Assembly: GCA_015059735.1 (NCBI GenBank)
Contig: SUZX01000003.1
Coordinates: 1-64,000 of the forward strand
Direction of reading: 5' to 3'
DNA from: Rikenellaceae bacterium
GTDB taxonomy: Bacteria; Bacteroidota; Bacteroidia; Bacteroidales; Rikenellaceae
DNA: 64,000 bases
The position numbers and the translations under genes are program-made. The notes under the pieces were generated by a model, which was not told where the DNA came from, made no database searches, and worked only from the letters and a program-made list of their open reading frames with translations. Below, in pieces: positions 41,512 to 50,841 of this stretch (position 1 is the first letter of the stretch; each line of letters opens with the position of its first letter).

Positions 41512-42749
41512 TCAGAAGCGGTATATCGGTTTTTGGGTGCATTAGGAACATTGACAAAGAAAGTATGTCCTGTCAGTTTTTCGAGATCGGCAATGGTCAT
41601 CATCTCACGAGCCGTGACACGCTGTCCTTTCAATCCGTTGTTGTGTGCACGTACAAAAGCAGCGCACATCAACTCATCGGCCGAACAATTTAGCACCGAT
41701 TTCCCCGTGTTCCCCTTTTTGGTCCGCAACACGGCAATATAAAACATCGTAGGGCATGATACATCATCACGACCTCCGAACGAAATCTTCTTCGGAGAAG
41801 CCGACATGCCGTAACCATCAGTGTAGGCATCGAAATAGGCTCCGATCACCAAATAGGTCGTATCGGCGCATACTTTCGTATCGATCCAATCCTCCAACGT
41901 ATTCCATCCGCCACCACCGGTATTATAACCTGAGGAGTATTGCGGAGCAATATTCGTGTAATAAAAGACCTGTCGATTGATGGCCGAAGAGCGCGTTCGT
42001 TCAGCCGAACCAAGCATGTGCCCCTTGTTGCATCCATCACCGGTACTTTTGCTGGCAAACTGAATACTCGACGGGATGTCGGGATCTTGCGCATAGGCAT
42101 CAGTGCGCCCCGAACTTCCTTTGTAGCAGGCATGACGCGGAGCTGCCACCCAAACCGGACAATGGTGCGAAGCACTGAAACAAACCGTATAGTTACGCGC
42201 CTTGTTCCCTTTTATCATAAGATCAGGGCAAAGGTGGTAGGCGTAATAATATTCACCGGACTTCGCAGCATCTTCCGGCAACAACTCAGGCCAACCTGCG
42301 AATTTCGTAGTTCCCGATGGAGTCGTTCCACTCTGGTTGCCTCCTCCTTGATTTCCGCCACCAGATCCGCCTGCTATCGTCTTAATGAGCACCGCAGGGC
42401 TCTCCATGCGCATCGAACCGATTTGAACCCATGCCGAAATCCGATAGGTTGTCAAAGCTTGCAAACCCTCGATCGAGCCGTACAACGTCTGTTGTTCGGG
42501 CTGCGCTGTGATCTCTTGAACGGAATCGTCGCCACCATCGACAACCATATACGAAAATCCGCAACGGGTATCCGCCAACACAGTCTCGGCAAATTTCGTT
42601 TGACAACTCAACTGCACCTTGGTTGCTTCGATCGACACCACTTCTGGTTGTGTAAGCCATACTCGCTCGTCATTTGAAGAGGAGTCACCGCACGCGATGA
42701 ATAAAGCTGCGACACAGCCAATCAACAACAAAACAAATACTCTTTTCAT
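41499..42749 (-). CDS. DNA/RNA non-specific endonuclease, predicted lipoprotein with Fn3-like N-terminal region
   Basis: MKRVFVLLLIGCVAALFIACG; GCNKGHMLGSAERTRSSAINRQVFYYTNIAPQ. Confidence 0.85.
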   Translation of the reverse strand: MKRVFVLLLIGCVAALFIACGDSSSNDERVWLTQPEVVSIEATKVQLSCQTKFAETVLADTRCGFSYMVVDGGDDSVQEITAQPEQQTLYGSIEGLQALTTYRISAWVQIGSMRMESPAVLIKTIAGGSGGGNQGGGNQSGTTPSGTTKFAGWPELLPEDAAKSGEYYYAYHLCPDLMIKGNKARNYTVCFSASHHCPVWVAAPRHACYKGSSGRTDAYAQDPDIPSSIQFASKSTGDGCNKGHMLGSAERTRSSAINRQVFYYTNIAPQYSSGYNTGGGGWNTLEDWIDTKVCADTTYLVIGAYFDAYTDGYGMSASPKKISFGGRDDVSCPTMFYIAVLRTKKGNTGKSVLNCSADELMCAAFVRAHNNGLKGQRVTAREMMTIADLEKLTGHTFFVNVPNAPKNRYTASDWGL

Positions 42750-42762
42750 TGTTTATTTTCGA

Positions 42763-43215
42763 TTATTCTCTATTCTTCGAATCAATCCATATTGTTACCG
42801 GACCATCGTTTGTGAGCGCCACCTGCATATCGGCACCAAATTCACCTGTGGCCACCTTCCGACCGAGCAAATCGGCAACTCGTGCCGAAAAAGCCTCATA
42901 TAGCGGACGGGAAACCGCTTCGGGCGCCGCTTTGATATACGACGGACGATTGCCCTTGCGCGTAGCGGCCATCAGTGTAAATTGGCTTACCACCAACACT
43001 TCGCCACCCACTTGTTGTATGTCGCGGTTCATCACACCGGCCTCATCGTCGAAGATGCGCAGCCGCACAAGTTTACCGGCCAAATATTCGATATCGTCGG
43101 CCGTGTCGTCCATGCCGACACCAAGCAACACCAACAATCCACGACCGATGCGGGAGTGAAGTTGGGAATCAATCGTCACGGAGGCCTCTGTGACACGTTG
43201 TATCAAAATTCGCAT
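42763..43215 (-). CDS. dtd: D-aminoacyl-tRNA deacylase
   Basis: MRILIQRVTEASVTID; GLLVLLGVGMDDTADDIEYLAGKLVRLRIF; VVSQFTL. Confidence 0.96.
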   Translation of the reverse strand: MRILIQRVTEASVTIDSQLHSRIGRGLLVLLGVGMDDTADDIEYLAGKLVRLRIFDDEAGVMNRDIQQVGGEVLVVSQFTLMAATRKGNRPSYIKAAPEAVSRPLYEAFSARVADLLGRKVATGEFGADMQVALTNDGPVTIWIDSKNRE

Positions 43216-43228
43216 AAATTCGGAAAGA

Positions 43229-43924
43229 TTAGCAATTTTCAAACACTGCCCACAGATTATCTCCGGCAGGCACGGGAGCTGTCACCACAACCGGCTCGTG
43301 GCGAACAGGATGTTCGAATTCAACACGCCGCGAATGGAGCGAGATACCACCTCCGGCAAGCGAGCGGCGGGCTCCATATTTCAGATCTCCACGAATCGGG
43401 CAACCGATTTTCGAGAGTTGCGCACGAATTTGATGGTGGCGCCCTGTCAATAGTTCGATCTCAACCAACGTATAGTGCGTTGCCCGCCCCTGCACCTCAT
43501 AACGCAATCGCGCCGATTTGGCGTCGGCTTTGGGCATATCGAGAGCCCGCGAGCGGTTGGTACGACCATCGCGCAGGATATAGTGGCGCAATTCACCCGC
43601 TTCGGGATCGGGCGTCTGTTCGGTCAAAGCCCAATAGAATTTACGAATGCGTCCTTCGCGGATCATTTCGTTGAGTCGCACAAGTGCTTTCGAGGTTTTG
43701 GCAAAGAGCACCACACCGCTCACCGGCCGGTCGATACGGTGTACCACACCGAGAAATACCTCGCCGGCTTTCGCATCACGCACCTTAATAAAGGCTTTTA
43801 TCTGATCTTCAAGGGCACTTTCACCCGAGGGATCGGGTTGCACCAGATCGCCACTGTGCTTGTTAACGATCAGCAGGTGGTTGTCTTCGTAAAGGATATC
43901 GTTTGGGGAGAACATCTTTGACAA
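43229..43924 (-). CDS. RluA family pseudouridine synthase
   Basis: GVVHRIDRPVSGVVLFAKTSKAL; LLTGRHHQIRAQLSKIGCPIRGDLKYG. Confidence 0.95.
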   Translation of the reverse strand: MSKMFSPNDILYEDNHLLIVNKHSGDLVQPDPSGESALEDQIKAFIKVRDAKAGEVFLGVVHRIDRPVSGVVLFAKTSKALVRLNEMIREGRIRKFYWALTEQTPDPEAGELRHYILRDGRTNRSRALDMPKADAKSARLRYEVQGRATHYTLVEIELLTGRHHQIRAQLSKIGCPIRGDLKYGARRSLAGGGISLHSRRVEFEHPVRHEPVVVTAPVPAGDNLWAVFENC

Positions 43925-43929
43925 CTAAA

Positions 43930-44391
43930 TTAAAGCACAAAGGTAAAAGGCAACAATTGGGTAGCTGAATCAACCACCGTAGCCGAGCCGTTGCCGCTCA
44001 TGATGACCCGCATGGGAGAGCCCTGACGACGCTCGACATCGACCAACACCTGACGACATTGGCCGCAGGGATAACACTCGCGCTCCGAAGGCACCGAGGC
44101 AATGGCCAACGCCTCGATCGGATCGTCGGCATGGTTGGCTTGCGCATAGAACAACAACGATCGCTCGGCACACAATCCCGCTGGATAGACTTCGCTCTCG
44201 AAATTACTGCCATAGATAATTTTGCCACTACGCAAACGGGCAGCTGCCCCAACATGAAAATTCGAGTAAGGTGCATGTGCATTGGCGGTGGCACGCTCGG
44301 CCTCGATCACCAACAAACGGTCGGCTTCGGGAAGTGTGCCGCAAGACGCATAGTGTTCGTAGTCAAAACAAAATTGTTGTTTCATAAGCAT
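43930..44391 (-). CDS. cdd: Cytidine deaminase
   Basis: APYSNFHVGAAARLRSGKI; CAERSLLFYA; CYPCGQCRQVL; start trimmed from ORF 43930..44562. Confidence 0.92.
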   Translation of the reverse strand: MLMKQQFCFDYEHYASCGTLPEADRLLVIEAERATANAHAPYSNFHVGAAARLRSGKIIYGSNFESEVYPAGLCAERSLLFYAQANHADDPIEALAIASVPSERECYPCGQCRQVLVDVERRQGSPMRVIMSGNGSATVVDSATQLLPFTFVL

Positions 44392-44620
44392 CTCTATTTT
44401 TGACAAAAATAGTGTGAAAAGCGGTAGAATCCTAATTTTGGCCGATATTTTTTGGGCAATATCCCGACTTCTCGGCAAAAATCGGCAACTCTTTTCGGCA
44501 TAAATATCCTCGCACATTTTTATCGTTTCTCCTCGATTGACGTCAAAAAAATCGCAGTTCAACCTTGTTATATTAATTTTTTTTACTATCTTGCAACGAT
44601 TTTAGGAGAGATATACCCTC

Positions 44621-44646
44621 TGCGACAAAAACCATTCCTTGTCGCA
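44621..44646 (+). promoter_or_regulatory. Hairpin in the tatA upstream region
   Basis: TGCGACAA / TTGTCGCA, 8-bp stem with 10-nt loop. Confidence 0.5.
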
Positions 44647-44748
44647 ACCACAAAACAAACAACGATACAACAAAGGAAAACAACTTAAATTAAAATAACC
44701 CTCGGGAGACTATGGCAAATAGCTTTCTCGAAATTCACTGAAATCATT

Positions 44749-44940
44749 ATGAACAATTTCTTATTTCTCGGTAACTTCGGCACTGGCGAAATTATTATCA
44801 TCGCGCTGATTGTTTTGCTGCTTTTCGGCGGCCGTAAAATTCCCGAACTGATGAAGGGCATCGGCAAAGGTGTCCGCAGTTTCAAAGATGGCATGAACAA
44901 CATCGAAAAAGAGATCGAAGGAACTGACGATAAAAAATAA
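44749..44940 (+). CDS. tatA: Sec-independent protein translocase TatA/E
   Basis: [37 protein letters not shown]. Confidence 0.95.
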   Translation: MNNFLFLGNFGTGEIIIIALIVLLLFGGRKIPELMKGIGKGVRSFKDGMNNIEKEIEGTDDKK

Positions 44941-44971
44941 CTCTCAAACTTAAATAAAAACTACTAAAACC

Positions 44972-46444
44972 ATGTCAAACGAAATGTCTCGCCGTAATTT
45001 CCTGAAAACGGGAGCAACGGCAGCCCTCGGTTTAGCGGTAGTCCCCAACACCGTATTGGGTAAGAAATTCGGGCACACAGCTCCGAGTGATAAGTTGAAT
45101 ATCTTGGGTGTTGGTGTTGGCGGTCGCGGTGCAAGTGTATTGCGCGGATTCAAAGGCCAAAATATCATTGGCTTGTGCGATGTCGACTGGAAATATGCCG
45201 ATCGTGTCTTCAAGGAGTACCCCAAAGCCAAGAAGTTCAACGACTATCGCAAGATGTACGACAAAATGCTCAAATCGGCCGATGCCGTCATGGTAGCCAC
45301 TGCCGACCACACGCACGCCATCATCGCCGCTGAGGCAATGACTGCCGGCAAACACGTCTATGTTGAGAAACCATTGACTCACTCGGTTTACGAGTCGCGT
45401 CTGCTCACCAAACTCGCAGCCAAATATCAGGTAGCTACCCAGATGGGTAATCAAGGAGCTTCGGGAGAGGGTGTTCGCACGGCTTGTGAATGGATTTGGA
45501 ATGGCGAAATCGGAGAGATTCGCAAAGTCGAAGCTTTTACCGACCGTCCGATCTGGCCACAAGGTTTGGCTCGCCCCGAAGGAGATCAAGCCATCCCCAG
45601 CACCATGAACTGGGACGCTTTCATCGGTCCGGCTCCCTATCGTCCTTACAACGAGATTTATACCCCGTGGAATTTCCGTGGATGGTGGGATTTCGGTACG
45701 GGAGCATTGGGCGATATGGCCTGCCATATCCTGCACCCCGTATTCAAGGGTCTGAACCTGCGTTATCCGACAAAAGTACAAGGTAGTTCGACCTCGTTGC
45801 TAACCGACTCATGTCCGTCGGCACAGATCGTGAAGTTCACCTTCCCCGCACGTGACAACATGCCCAAAGTGGCCATGCCCGAGGTGGAGGTTTATTGGTA
45901 CGATGGCGGTTTGAAACCGGAGCGTCCGGAAGGATTGCCCGCAGGCAAAGATCTCAACTATCAAGGTGGCGGCGTGATCTTCCACGGCACGAAAGACACC
46001 CTGATCTGTGGTTGCTACGGACGTAAGCCCTACCTGCTCTCTGGTCGTGTACCTTCTGCCCCGAAGGTATTGCGCAGAGTTACCGAAACCCATTACATGG
46101 ACTGGGTTCGCGCCTGCAAAGAGGATCCCGCCAACCGCGTATTGTGCGCATCGGATTTCAGCGAGGCTGGTCCGTTCAACGAGATGGTAGTCATGGGTGT
46201 TTTGGCTATCCGTCTGCAAAATCTCCATCAGGAGTTGCATTGGGATGGTGAGAACATGCGCTTCACGAACATTCCGGCAGGAGCCACGATCAAGACCATG
46301 ATCAAAGACGGCTTCTCGATCAAAGACGGACACCCCACGTTCAACAAGACATATACCGATCCGGTTGACGCCAACCAATTTGCCTCTGAGTTGATCAAAC
46401 ACAACTACCGCGAGGGTTGGAAGTTGCCCGACATGCCCCTTTAA
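44972..46444 (+). CDS. Gfo/Idh/MocA family oxidoreductase with twin-arginine signal
   Basis: SRRNFLKTGATAALGLAVVPNTVLG Tat signal; GVGVGGRGASVLRG; AGKHVYVEKPLTHSVYESRLL. Confidence 0.93.
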   Translation: MSNEMSRRNFLKTGATAALGLAVVPNTVLGKKFGHTAPSDKLNILGVGVGGRGASVLRGFKGQNIIGLCDVDWKYADRVFKEYPKAKKFNDYRKMYDKMLKSADAVMVATADHTHAIIAAEAMTAGKHVYVEKPLTHSVYESRLLTKLAAKYQVATQMGNQGASGEGVRTACEWIWNGEIGEIRKVEAFTDRPIWPQGLARPEGDQAIPSTMNWDAFIGPAPYRPYNEIYTPWNFRGWWDFGTGALGDMACHILHPVFKGLNLRYPTKVQGSSTSLLTDSCPSAQIVKFTFPARDNMPKVAMPEVEVYWYDGGLKPERPEGLPAGKDLNYQGGGVIFHGTKDTLICGCYGRKPYLLSGRVPSAPKVLRRVTETHYMDWVRACKEDPANRVLCASDFSEAGPFNEMVVMGVLAIRLQNLHQELHWDGENMRFTNIPAGATIKTMIKDGFSIKDGHPTFNKTYTDPVDANQFASELIKHNYREGWKLPDMPL

Positions 46445-46480
46445 TCAAAAAAAATCACGACATTAAACACATAATCAATC

Positions 46481-47329
46481 ATGAAAAAGAGTTTGATTCT
46501 CATGGCATCGTTGGCTATGGTAGCCTGCGGTAGCCGCGCAGCCAAAACACAAAGCACCGAAAGTGAAGCAAGCGCAACACCTCAATACACCGTTATAGAG
46601 AATGCCCAAATCGACTTGGCCCAACTGCCGCAAGATAAAGATGGTTATTACATCCTCTTCGATGGCAAAACTTTGAACGGCTGGCGTGGTTACGGCAAAC
46701 AGCACGTTCCTTCGAAGTGGACCGTTGAAGACGGCGCCATCAAATTCAACGGCACGGGTGGCGGTGAAGCCCAAGACGGCGACGGCGGCGACCTGATCTT
46801 TACGCGCAAATTCAAGAACTTCGAGTTGGAACTCGAATGGAAAGTTTCGAAAGGCGGCAACTCGGGTATCTTCTACCTTGCACAAGAGGTTGAGACCGAA
46901 AAAGACGGCAAAAAGAAGATGCAGCCCATCTACATTTCGAGTCCCGAGTATCAGGTACTCGACAATGCCAACCACCCCGACGCAAAACTCGGCAAAGATG
47001 GCAACCGCCAATCGGCATCGCTCTACGACATGATTCCGGCTGTTCCGCAGAACCAGAAACCTTACGGTGAGTGGAACAAAGCCAAGATCATGGTTTACAA
47101 AGGCACGGTTATACACGGTCAAAACGGTGAAAACGTCGTAGAGTATCACCTTTGGACTCCCCAATGGACCGAGATGTTGGAGGCCAGCAAGTTCAGCTCG
47201 AAGAAGTGGCCGTTGGCATTTGAGTTGCTCAACAACTGCGGTGGTGCCAACCGCGAGGGTTACTTCGGTCTGCAAGATCATGGCGACGATGTTTGGTATC
47301 GCAACATCCGCATCAAGATTCTCGACTAA
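46481..47329 (+). CDS. DUF1080 domain lipoprotein (3-keto-disaccharide hydrolase family)
   Basis: MKKSLILMASLAMVACG lipobox; YYILFDGKTLNGWRGYG; GGNSGIFYLAQE; YQVLDNANHPDA. Confidence 0.92.
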   Translation: MKKSLILMASLAMVACGSRAAKTQSTESEASATPQYTVIENAQIDLAQLPQDKDGYYILFDGKTLNGWRGYGKQHVPSKWTVEDGAIKFNGTGGGEAQDGDGGDLIFTRKFKNFELELEWKVSKGGNSGIFYLAQEVETEKDGKKKMQPIYISSPEYQVLDNANHPDAKLGKDGNRQSASLYDMIPAVPQNQKPYGEWNKAKIMVYKGTVIHGQNGENVVEYHLWTPQWTEMLEASKFSSKKWPLAFELLNNCGGANREGYFGLQDHGDDVWYRNIRIKILD

Positions 47330-47356
47330 TTCGCAACTTTATAAACCACATTCGTA

Positions 47357-48268
47357 ATGAAACGTTGCATTTTGTGGATGTTGGTAATTCTGCTTTCCGG
47401 AATCGTCTCTCCCGAGACGGTTTCGGCAAAGCCGAAAAAGAAATCGGGAAAGAAAGAGATCGCCATACAGCTCTACTCGATTCGCCACCTGCTTAGAAAA
47501 GATGGGAAATATGTCGGCAATCTGCCGGAGGCTCTCAAAAGCTTGGCCAAAATGGGCTACACAGGTGTTGAGGCCGCCAACTACAAAAACGGTAAATTCT
47601 ACGGCATGACACCGGTAGAGTTCCGCAAGGCTGTAGAGGATGCTGGCATGAAAGTTCTGTCTTCACATACCACCAAACGTCTTACCGCCGAAGAGTTGGA
47701 GTCGGGAGACTACTCAAAAGCACTCAAATGGTGGGAACAATGTATTGCCGACCATAAAGCCGCCGGCATGACCTACATTGTCACCCCTTCGATCCAACGT
47801 AAGGGCATAAAAAACCTTGCCCAATTGGAGACCTATTGCCGTTATTTCAACGCCATTGGCGAGATGTGCAAAAAAGCCGGTCTGCAATACGGCTATCACA
47901 ACCACGATTTCGAATTCAAGAAGATCGAAGATCAAGTGATGCTCGACTACATGATTCAGCACACCGATCCGAACGTGGTATTCTTCCAGATGGACGTATA
48001 TTGGGTGGTTCGCGGACAAGCAAGTCCGGTGGATTACATCAACAAATACCCGGGACGTTTCAAGATTTTGCACATCAAAGATGAGCGTGAAATCGGACAG
48101 AGCGGAATGGTCGGATTTGATGCAATCTTTGCCAACACGAAAACGGCCGGCGTTGCCGACATCGTAGTCGAAGTCGAGCGTTACAGCGGCGACGTCGAGC
48201 AGAGCATAAAACAGAGTATCGATTATCTGTTGGCGGCTCCGTTTGTCAAAGCATCGTATCGCAAATAA
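47357..48268 (+). CDS. Sugar phosphate isomerase/epimerase family (TIM barrel), secreted
   Basis: N-terminal signal peptide; IAIQLYSIRHLL; GLQYGYHNHDFEF; YPGRFKILHIKD. Confidence 0.9.
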   Translation: MKRCILWMLVILLSGIVSPETVSAKPKKKSGKKEIAIQLYSIRHLLRKDGKYVGNLPEALKSLAKMGYTGVEAANYKNGKFYGMTPVEFRKAVEDAGMKVLSSHTTKRLTAEELESGDYSKALKWWEQCIADHKAAGMTYIVTPSIQRKGIKNLAQLETYCRYFNAIGEMCKKAGLQYGYHNHDFEFKKIEDQVMLDYMIQHTDPNVVFFQMDVYWVVRGQASPVDYINKYPGRFKILHIKDEREIGQSGMVGFDAIFANTKTAGVADIVVEVERYSGDVEQSIKQSIDYLLAAPFVKASYRK

Positions 48269-48296
48269 AAGCGACCTATCGATAAAAAACTTTTGG

Positions 48297-48330
48297 CTTC
48301 GGATGCCGCGTGGCGGTATCCGAAGTTTTT
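48297..48330 (+). terminator. Terminator/attenuator-like hairpin between isomerase gene and tatC
   Basis: CTTCGGATGCCGC-GTG-GCGGTATCCGAAG (13-bp stem incl. one G.U) followed by TTTTT. Confidence 0.75.
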
Positions 48331-48354
48331 CACACTAAACAGGAAATTTACCCT

Positions 48355-49452
48355 ATGTCACAGGAATATACGGAGGAAGAAACCAAAACATTTTGGGGTC
48401 ATTTGGAAGATCTGCGTTGGAGTCTAATGCGGGTGGTGGCAGTGCTATTCGTTGGCTTCATCGCTAGTTTTGCTGCCATGCGCGAATTTTTATTCGACAA
48501 GATCGTGATGGCTCCCACCACCTCCGATTTTATTCTCTACCGTTGGATTGCCGCTTTGGGAGAGCCGTTCGCTTCGTTTGGTGAGCCTTTCTCGGTGCAG
48601 ATCATCAACATCAAGGTCACGTCGCAATTCATGACCCATATCAGCATGTCGTTTTGGTTTGCGTTGTTGATCACATTTCCATACCTAATATTCGAGATAT
48701 GGCGGTTCATACAGCCGGCTCTATTCCGCGAAGAGAAACGCAACATAGCCATCGCATTTGTCTGCGGAACAGGCATGTTTTTCCTCGGATGTTTAGTGGG
48801 TTATCTGTTGGTATTCCCTTTGATGTTCCGCTTTTTGGCCGAATATCAACTCAGCACCGAGATTGCTAATCAGATCTCTCTTACCTCATACACAGGCAAC
48901 TTTTTGGGAATGATATTTGTCATGGGTATCGTTTTCGAATTACCACTACTCACATGGTTGCTTTCGAGATTGGGCTTGGTCAATCGAAAGATGTTGCAAA
49001 ACTACCGTCGTCACGCGGTAGTTGCATTGCTTGTGCTATCGGCGATCATCACGCCATCGGGGGATCCTTTTACGCTTTTTGTGGTATTCCTACCACTCTA
49101 CATGCTTTATGAGGTAGGCATCTTCTTTGCCCGAAAAGCAGAGATAGCGGACGACAACAATGATGATGACGATCCTTTGCATCCGGACGGCAATCAAGAT
49201 AAAACAACTGAAACAACACCGGACAAAGAGGAGTCCGACTCTAAACCTTCATCGGCAGAAAAAGGTGTTGCAGCCGCCGGAATTACCACCCTTTCGGATA
49301 CTTCCGATGCTTCGGCAATCAGCTATGATTCGGGATACGACGAGGACGACGGATACCTGCCGGAGGAGAAATCCCCCTATCCCACCTACGAAGGCGACTC
49401 GGAGGATTACGAAGTGCCCGACGAATATATGGAAGAGGACGAAGAGGATTGA
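48355..49452 (+). CDS. tatC: Sec-independent protein translocase TatC with long acidic C-terminal tail
   Basis: FWGHLEDLRWSLMRV; six-TM core; LSAIITPSGDPFTLFVVFLPLYMLYEVGIFFARK; start trimmed. Confidence 0.95.
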   Translation: MSQEYTEEETKTFWGHLEDLRWSLMRVVAVLFVGFIASFAAMREFLFDKIVMAPTTSDFILYRWIAALGEPFASFGEPFSVQIINIKVTSQFMTHISMSFWFALLITFPYLIFEIWRFIQPALFREEKRNIAIAFVCGTGMFFLGCLVGYLLVFPLMFRFLAEYQLSTEIANQISLTSYTGNFLGMIFVMGIVFELPLLTWLLSRLGLVNRKMLQNYRRHAVVALLVLSAIITPSGDPFTLFVVFLPLYMLYEVGIFFARKAEIADDNNDDDDPLHPDGNQDKTTETTPDKEESDSKPSSAEKGVAAAGITTLSDTSDASAISYDSGYDEDDGYLPEEKSPYPTYEGDSEDYEVPDEYMEEDEED

Positions 49453-49510
49453 TCGAAAACAAGAAAGAGGTTATTTACACGTTGGAGTAAATCGTCGGAT
49501 ATAAAACAAA

Positions 49511-49531
49511 GCCCTGCTGATTAAGCAGGGC
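49511..49531 (+). terminator. Terminator hairpin downstream of tatC
   Basis: GCCCTGCT...AGCAGGGC followed by T-rich sequence; may serve both strands. Confidence 0.75.
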
Positions 49532-49559
49532 TTGTTGTTTGATCGTAACGAACAAATCT

Positions 49560-50720
49560 TTAGAATTCTGATCCGTTATAGTTGGGTTGGAAGATACTCA
49601 TCAATTTGGAATGAATTTTGGCTCCGTTGGCACTGTTGGTGAAATAGACCATATAGGTCTTCTTCTCGGGCATGATCCAGAAACGGCAACGGAAGTTGCG
49701 GTTGCTACCGGTATGTCCCCATACAGGACCCCACTCCGTTCCTTCGTTGGGATTGATACGGATACCCAATCCGAAATATTTGCCGGCGTTGTTGATAGGT
49801 CTCCATGCTGTGAGCATCATTTTGTGGGTTTCGGGTTTCAGGAACTTACCCTCCATCAAAGCCTCGATGAAACGCGAGAAATCTTTCACATTGGTACGCA
49901 TAGAATAGGCACTGTTGCTCTTCATGCTCTTGCGCTGACCGCTGGTTCTAAAATCGGAATAGTAGCCGGAAGCTGCCTGTTGAGCATACTCCGGACGCCA
50001 CTCATAACTAGTGCTGGTCATACCCAGCGGATCGAAAACATATTTACGCGCCAATTGTTCGAGCGATGAACCGGTAATATGCTCTACGACACGTTGCAGA
50101 TACCACATACCCTCGCCCGAATAGCGATGTTTTGCGTTGGGTTTGAATGCAAATCTAAGTTTTGCGCCACTGGGACTGCTTTTCCTCGCCCAATTGGGCA
50201 ATCCGGTACCATGAGTCAACACCATACGGGCTGTAACCAACTTCGCCCTCTCGACATTTTGGGCACTCTTTTCGGGATTATCGGGATAAGCATCTTGGAA
50301 ACGCTCCTCCACATAGCCCAAATACTCCCACAGTGGTTTATCGAGATCGATGATTCCCTTGTCATAAAGTTGCAACACCAAATAGCTGAAAACCACCTTA
50401 CTTATCGAACAAGCCTGATAAACCGTCGTACAATCGGACTCCGTTACGAAATCAAACTGAGCAGATTCGAAACAGAAATAACGATCGGGGGTTTTGTAAG
50501 CGAGTTGAATCAACGGAATGTTAAGTTCGGTAGCAAACTTTTTGACCTGCTTTTTATACCATTTTTTCGATTTCTGTCCCGGGACATTTTCGGGCAGAGA
50601 ATGCTCGTTCTTCTTGGATTTAGCAGCCTCCAAATCATTGGCCTGCAAATCCGCTGAGCAAAGCAACATCAACGCCAATGCAACTACGGGAAAAATCCGT
50701 GTGAATACTTTTGTTTTCAT
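49560..50720 (-). CDS. Serine hydrolase (class C beta-lactamase/transpeptidase-like), secreted
   Basis: Signal peptide; SISK motif; RYSGEG; VWGHTGSN. Confidence 0.88.
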   Translation of the reverse strand: MKTKVFTRIFPVVALALMLLCSADLQANDLEAAKSKKNEHSLPENVPGQKSKKWYKKQVKKFATELNIPLIQLAYKTPDRYFCFESAQFDFVTESDCTTVYQACSISKVVFSYLVLQLYDKGIIDLDKPLWEYLGYVEERFQDAYPDNPEKSAQNVERAKLVTARMVLTHGTGLPNWARKSSPSGAKLRFAFKPNAKHRYSGEGMWYLQRVVEHITGSSLEQLARKYVFDPLGMTSTSYEWRPEYAQQAASGYYSDFRTSGQRKSMKSNSAYSMRTNVKDFSRFIEALMEGKFLKPETHKMMLTAWRPINNAGKYFGLGIRINPNEGTEWGPVWGHTGSNRNFRCRFWIMPEKKTYMVYFTNSANGAKIHSKLMSIFQPNYNGSEF

Positions 50721-50841
50721 AACATGCGGTTAATAGTGATTTGTTGCAACAAAAATAGGCAAAAAATCCGAAATATCTTTCAACAGATAGCAATTCTGCC
50801 ACAATTTTCACTATATTTGTATGTGTATAAATTTCGCATCC

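Noticed and set aside
45032-45781. 249-aa minus-strand ORF
   Set aside because: Antisense to the Gfo/Idh/MocA gene; shadow ORF
46475-47281. 268-aa minus-strand ORF
   Set aside because: Antisense to the DUF1080 gene; shadow ORF
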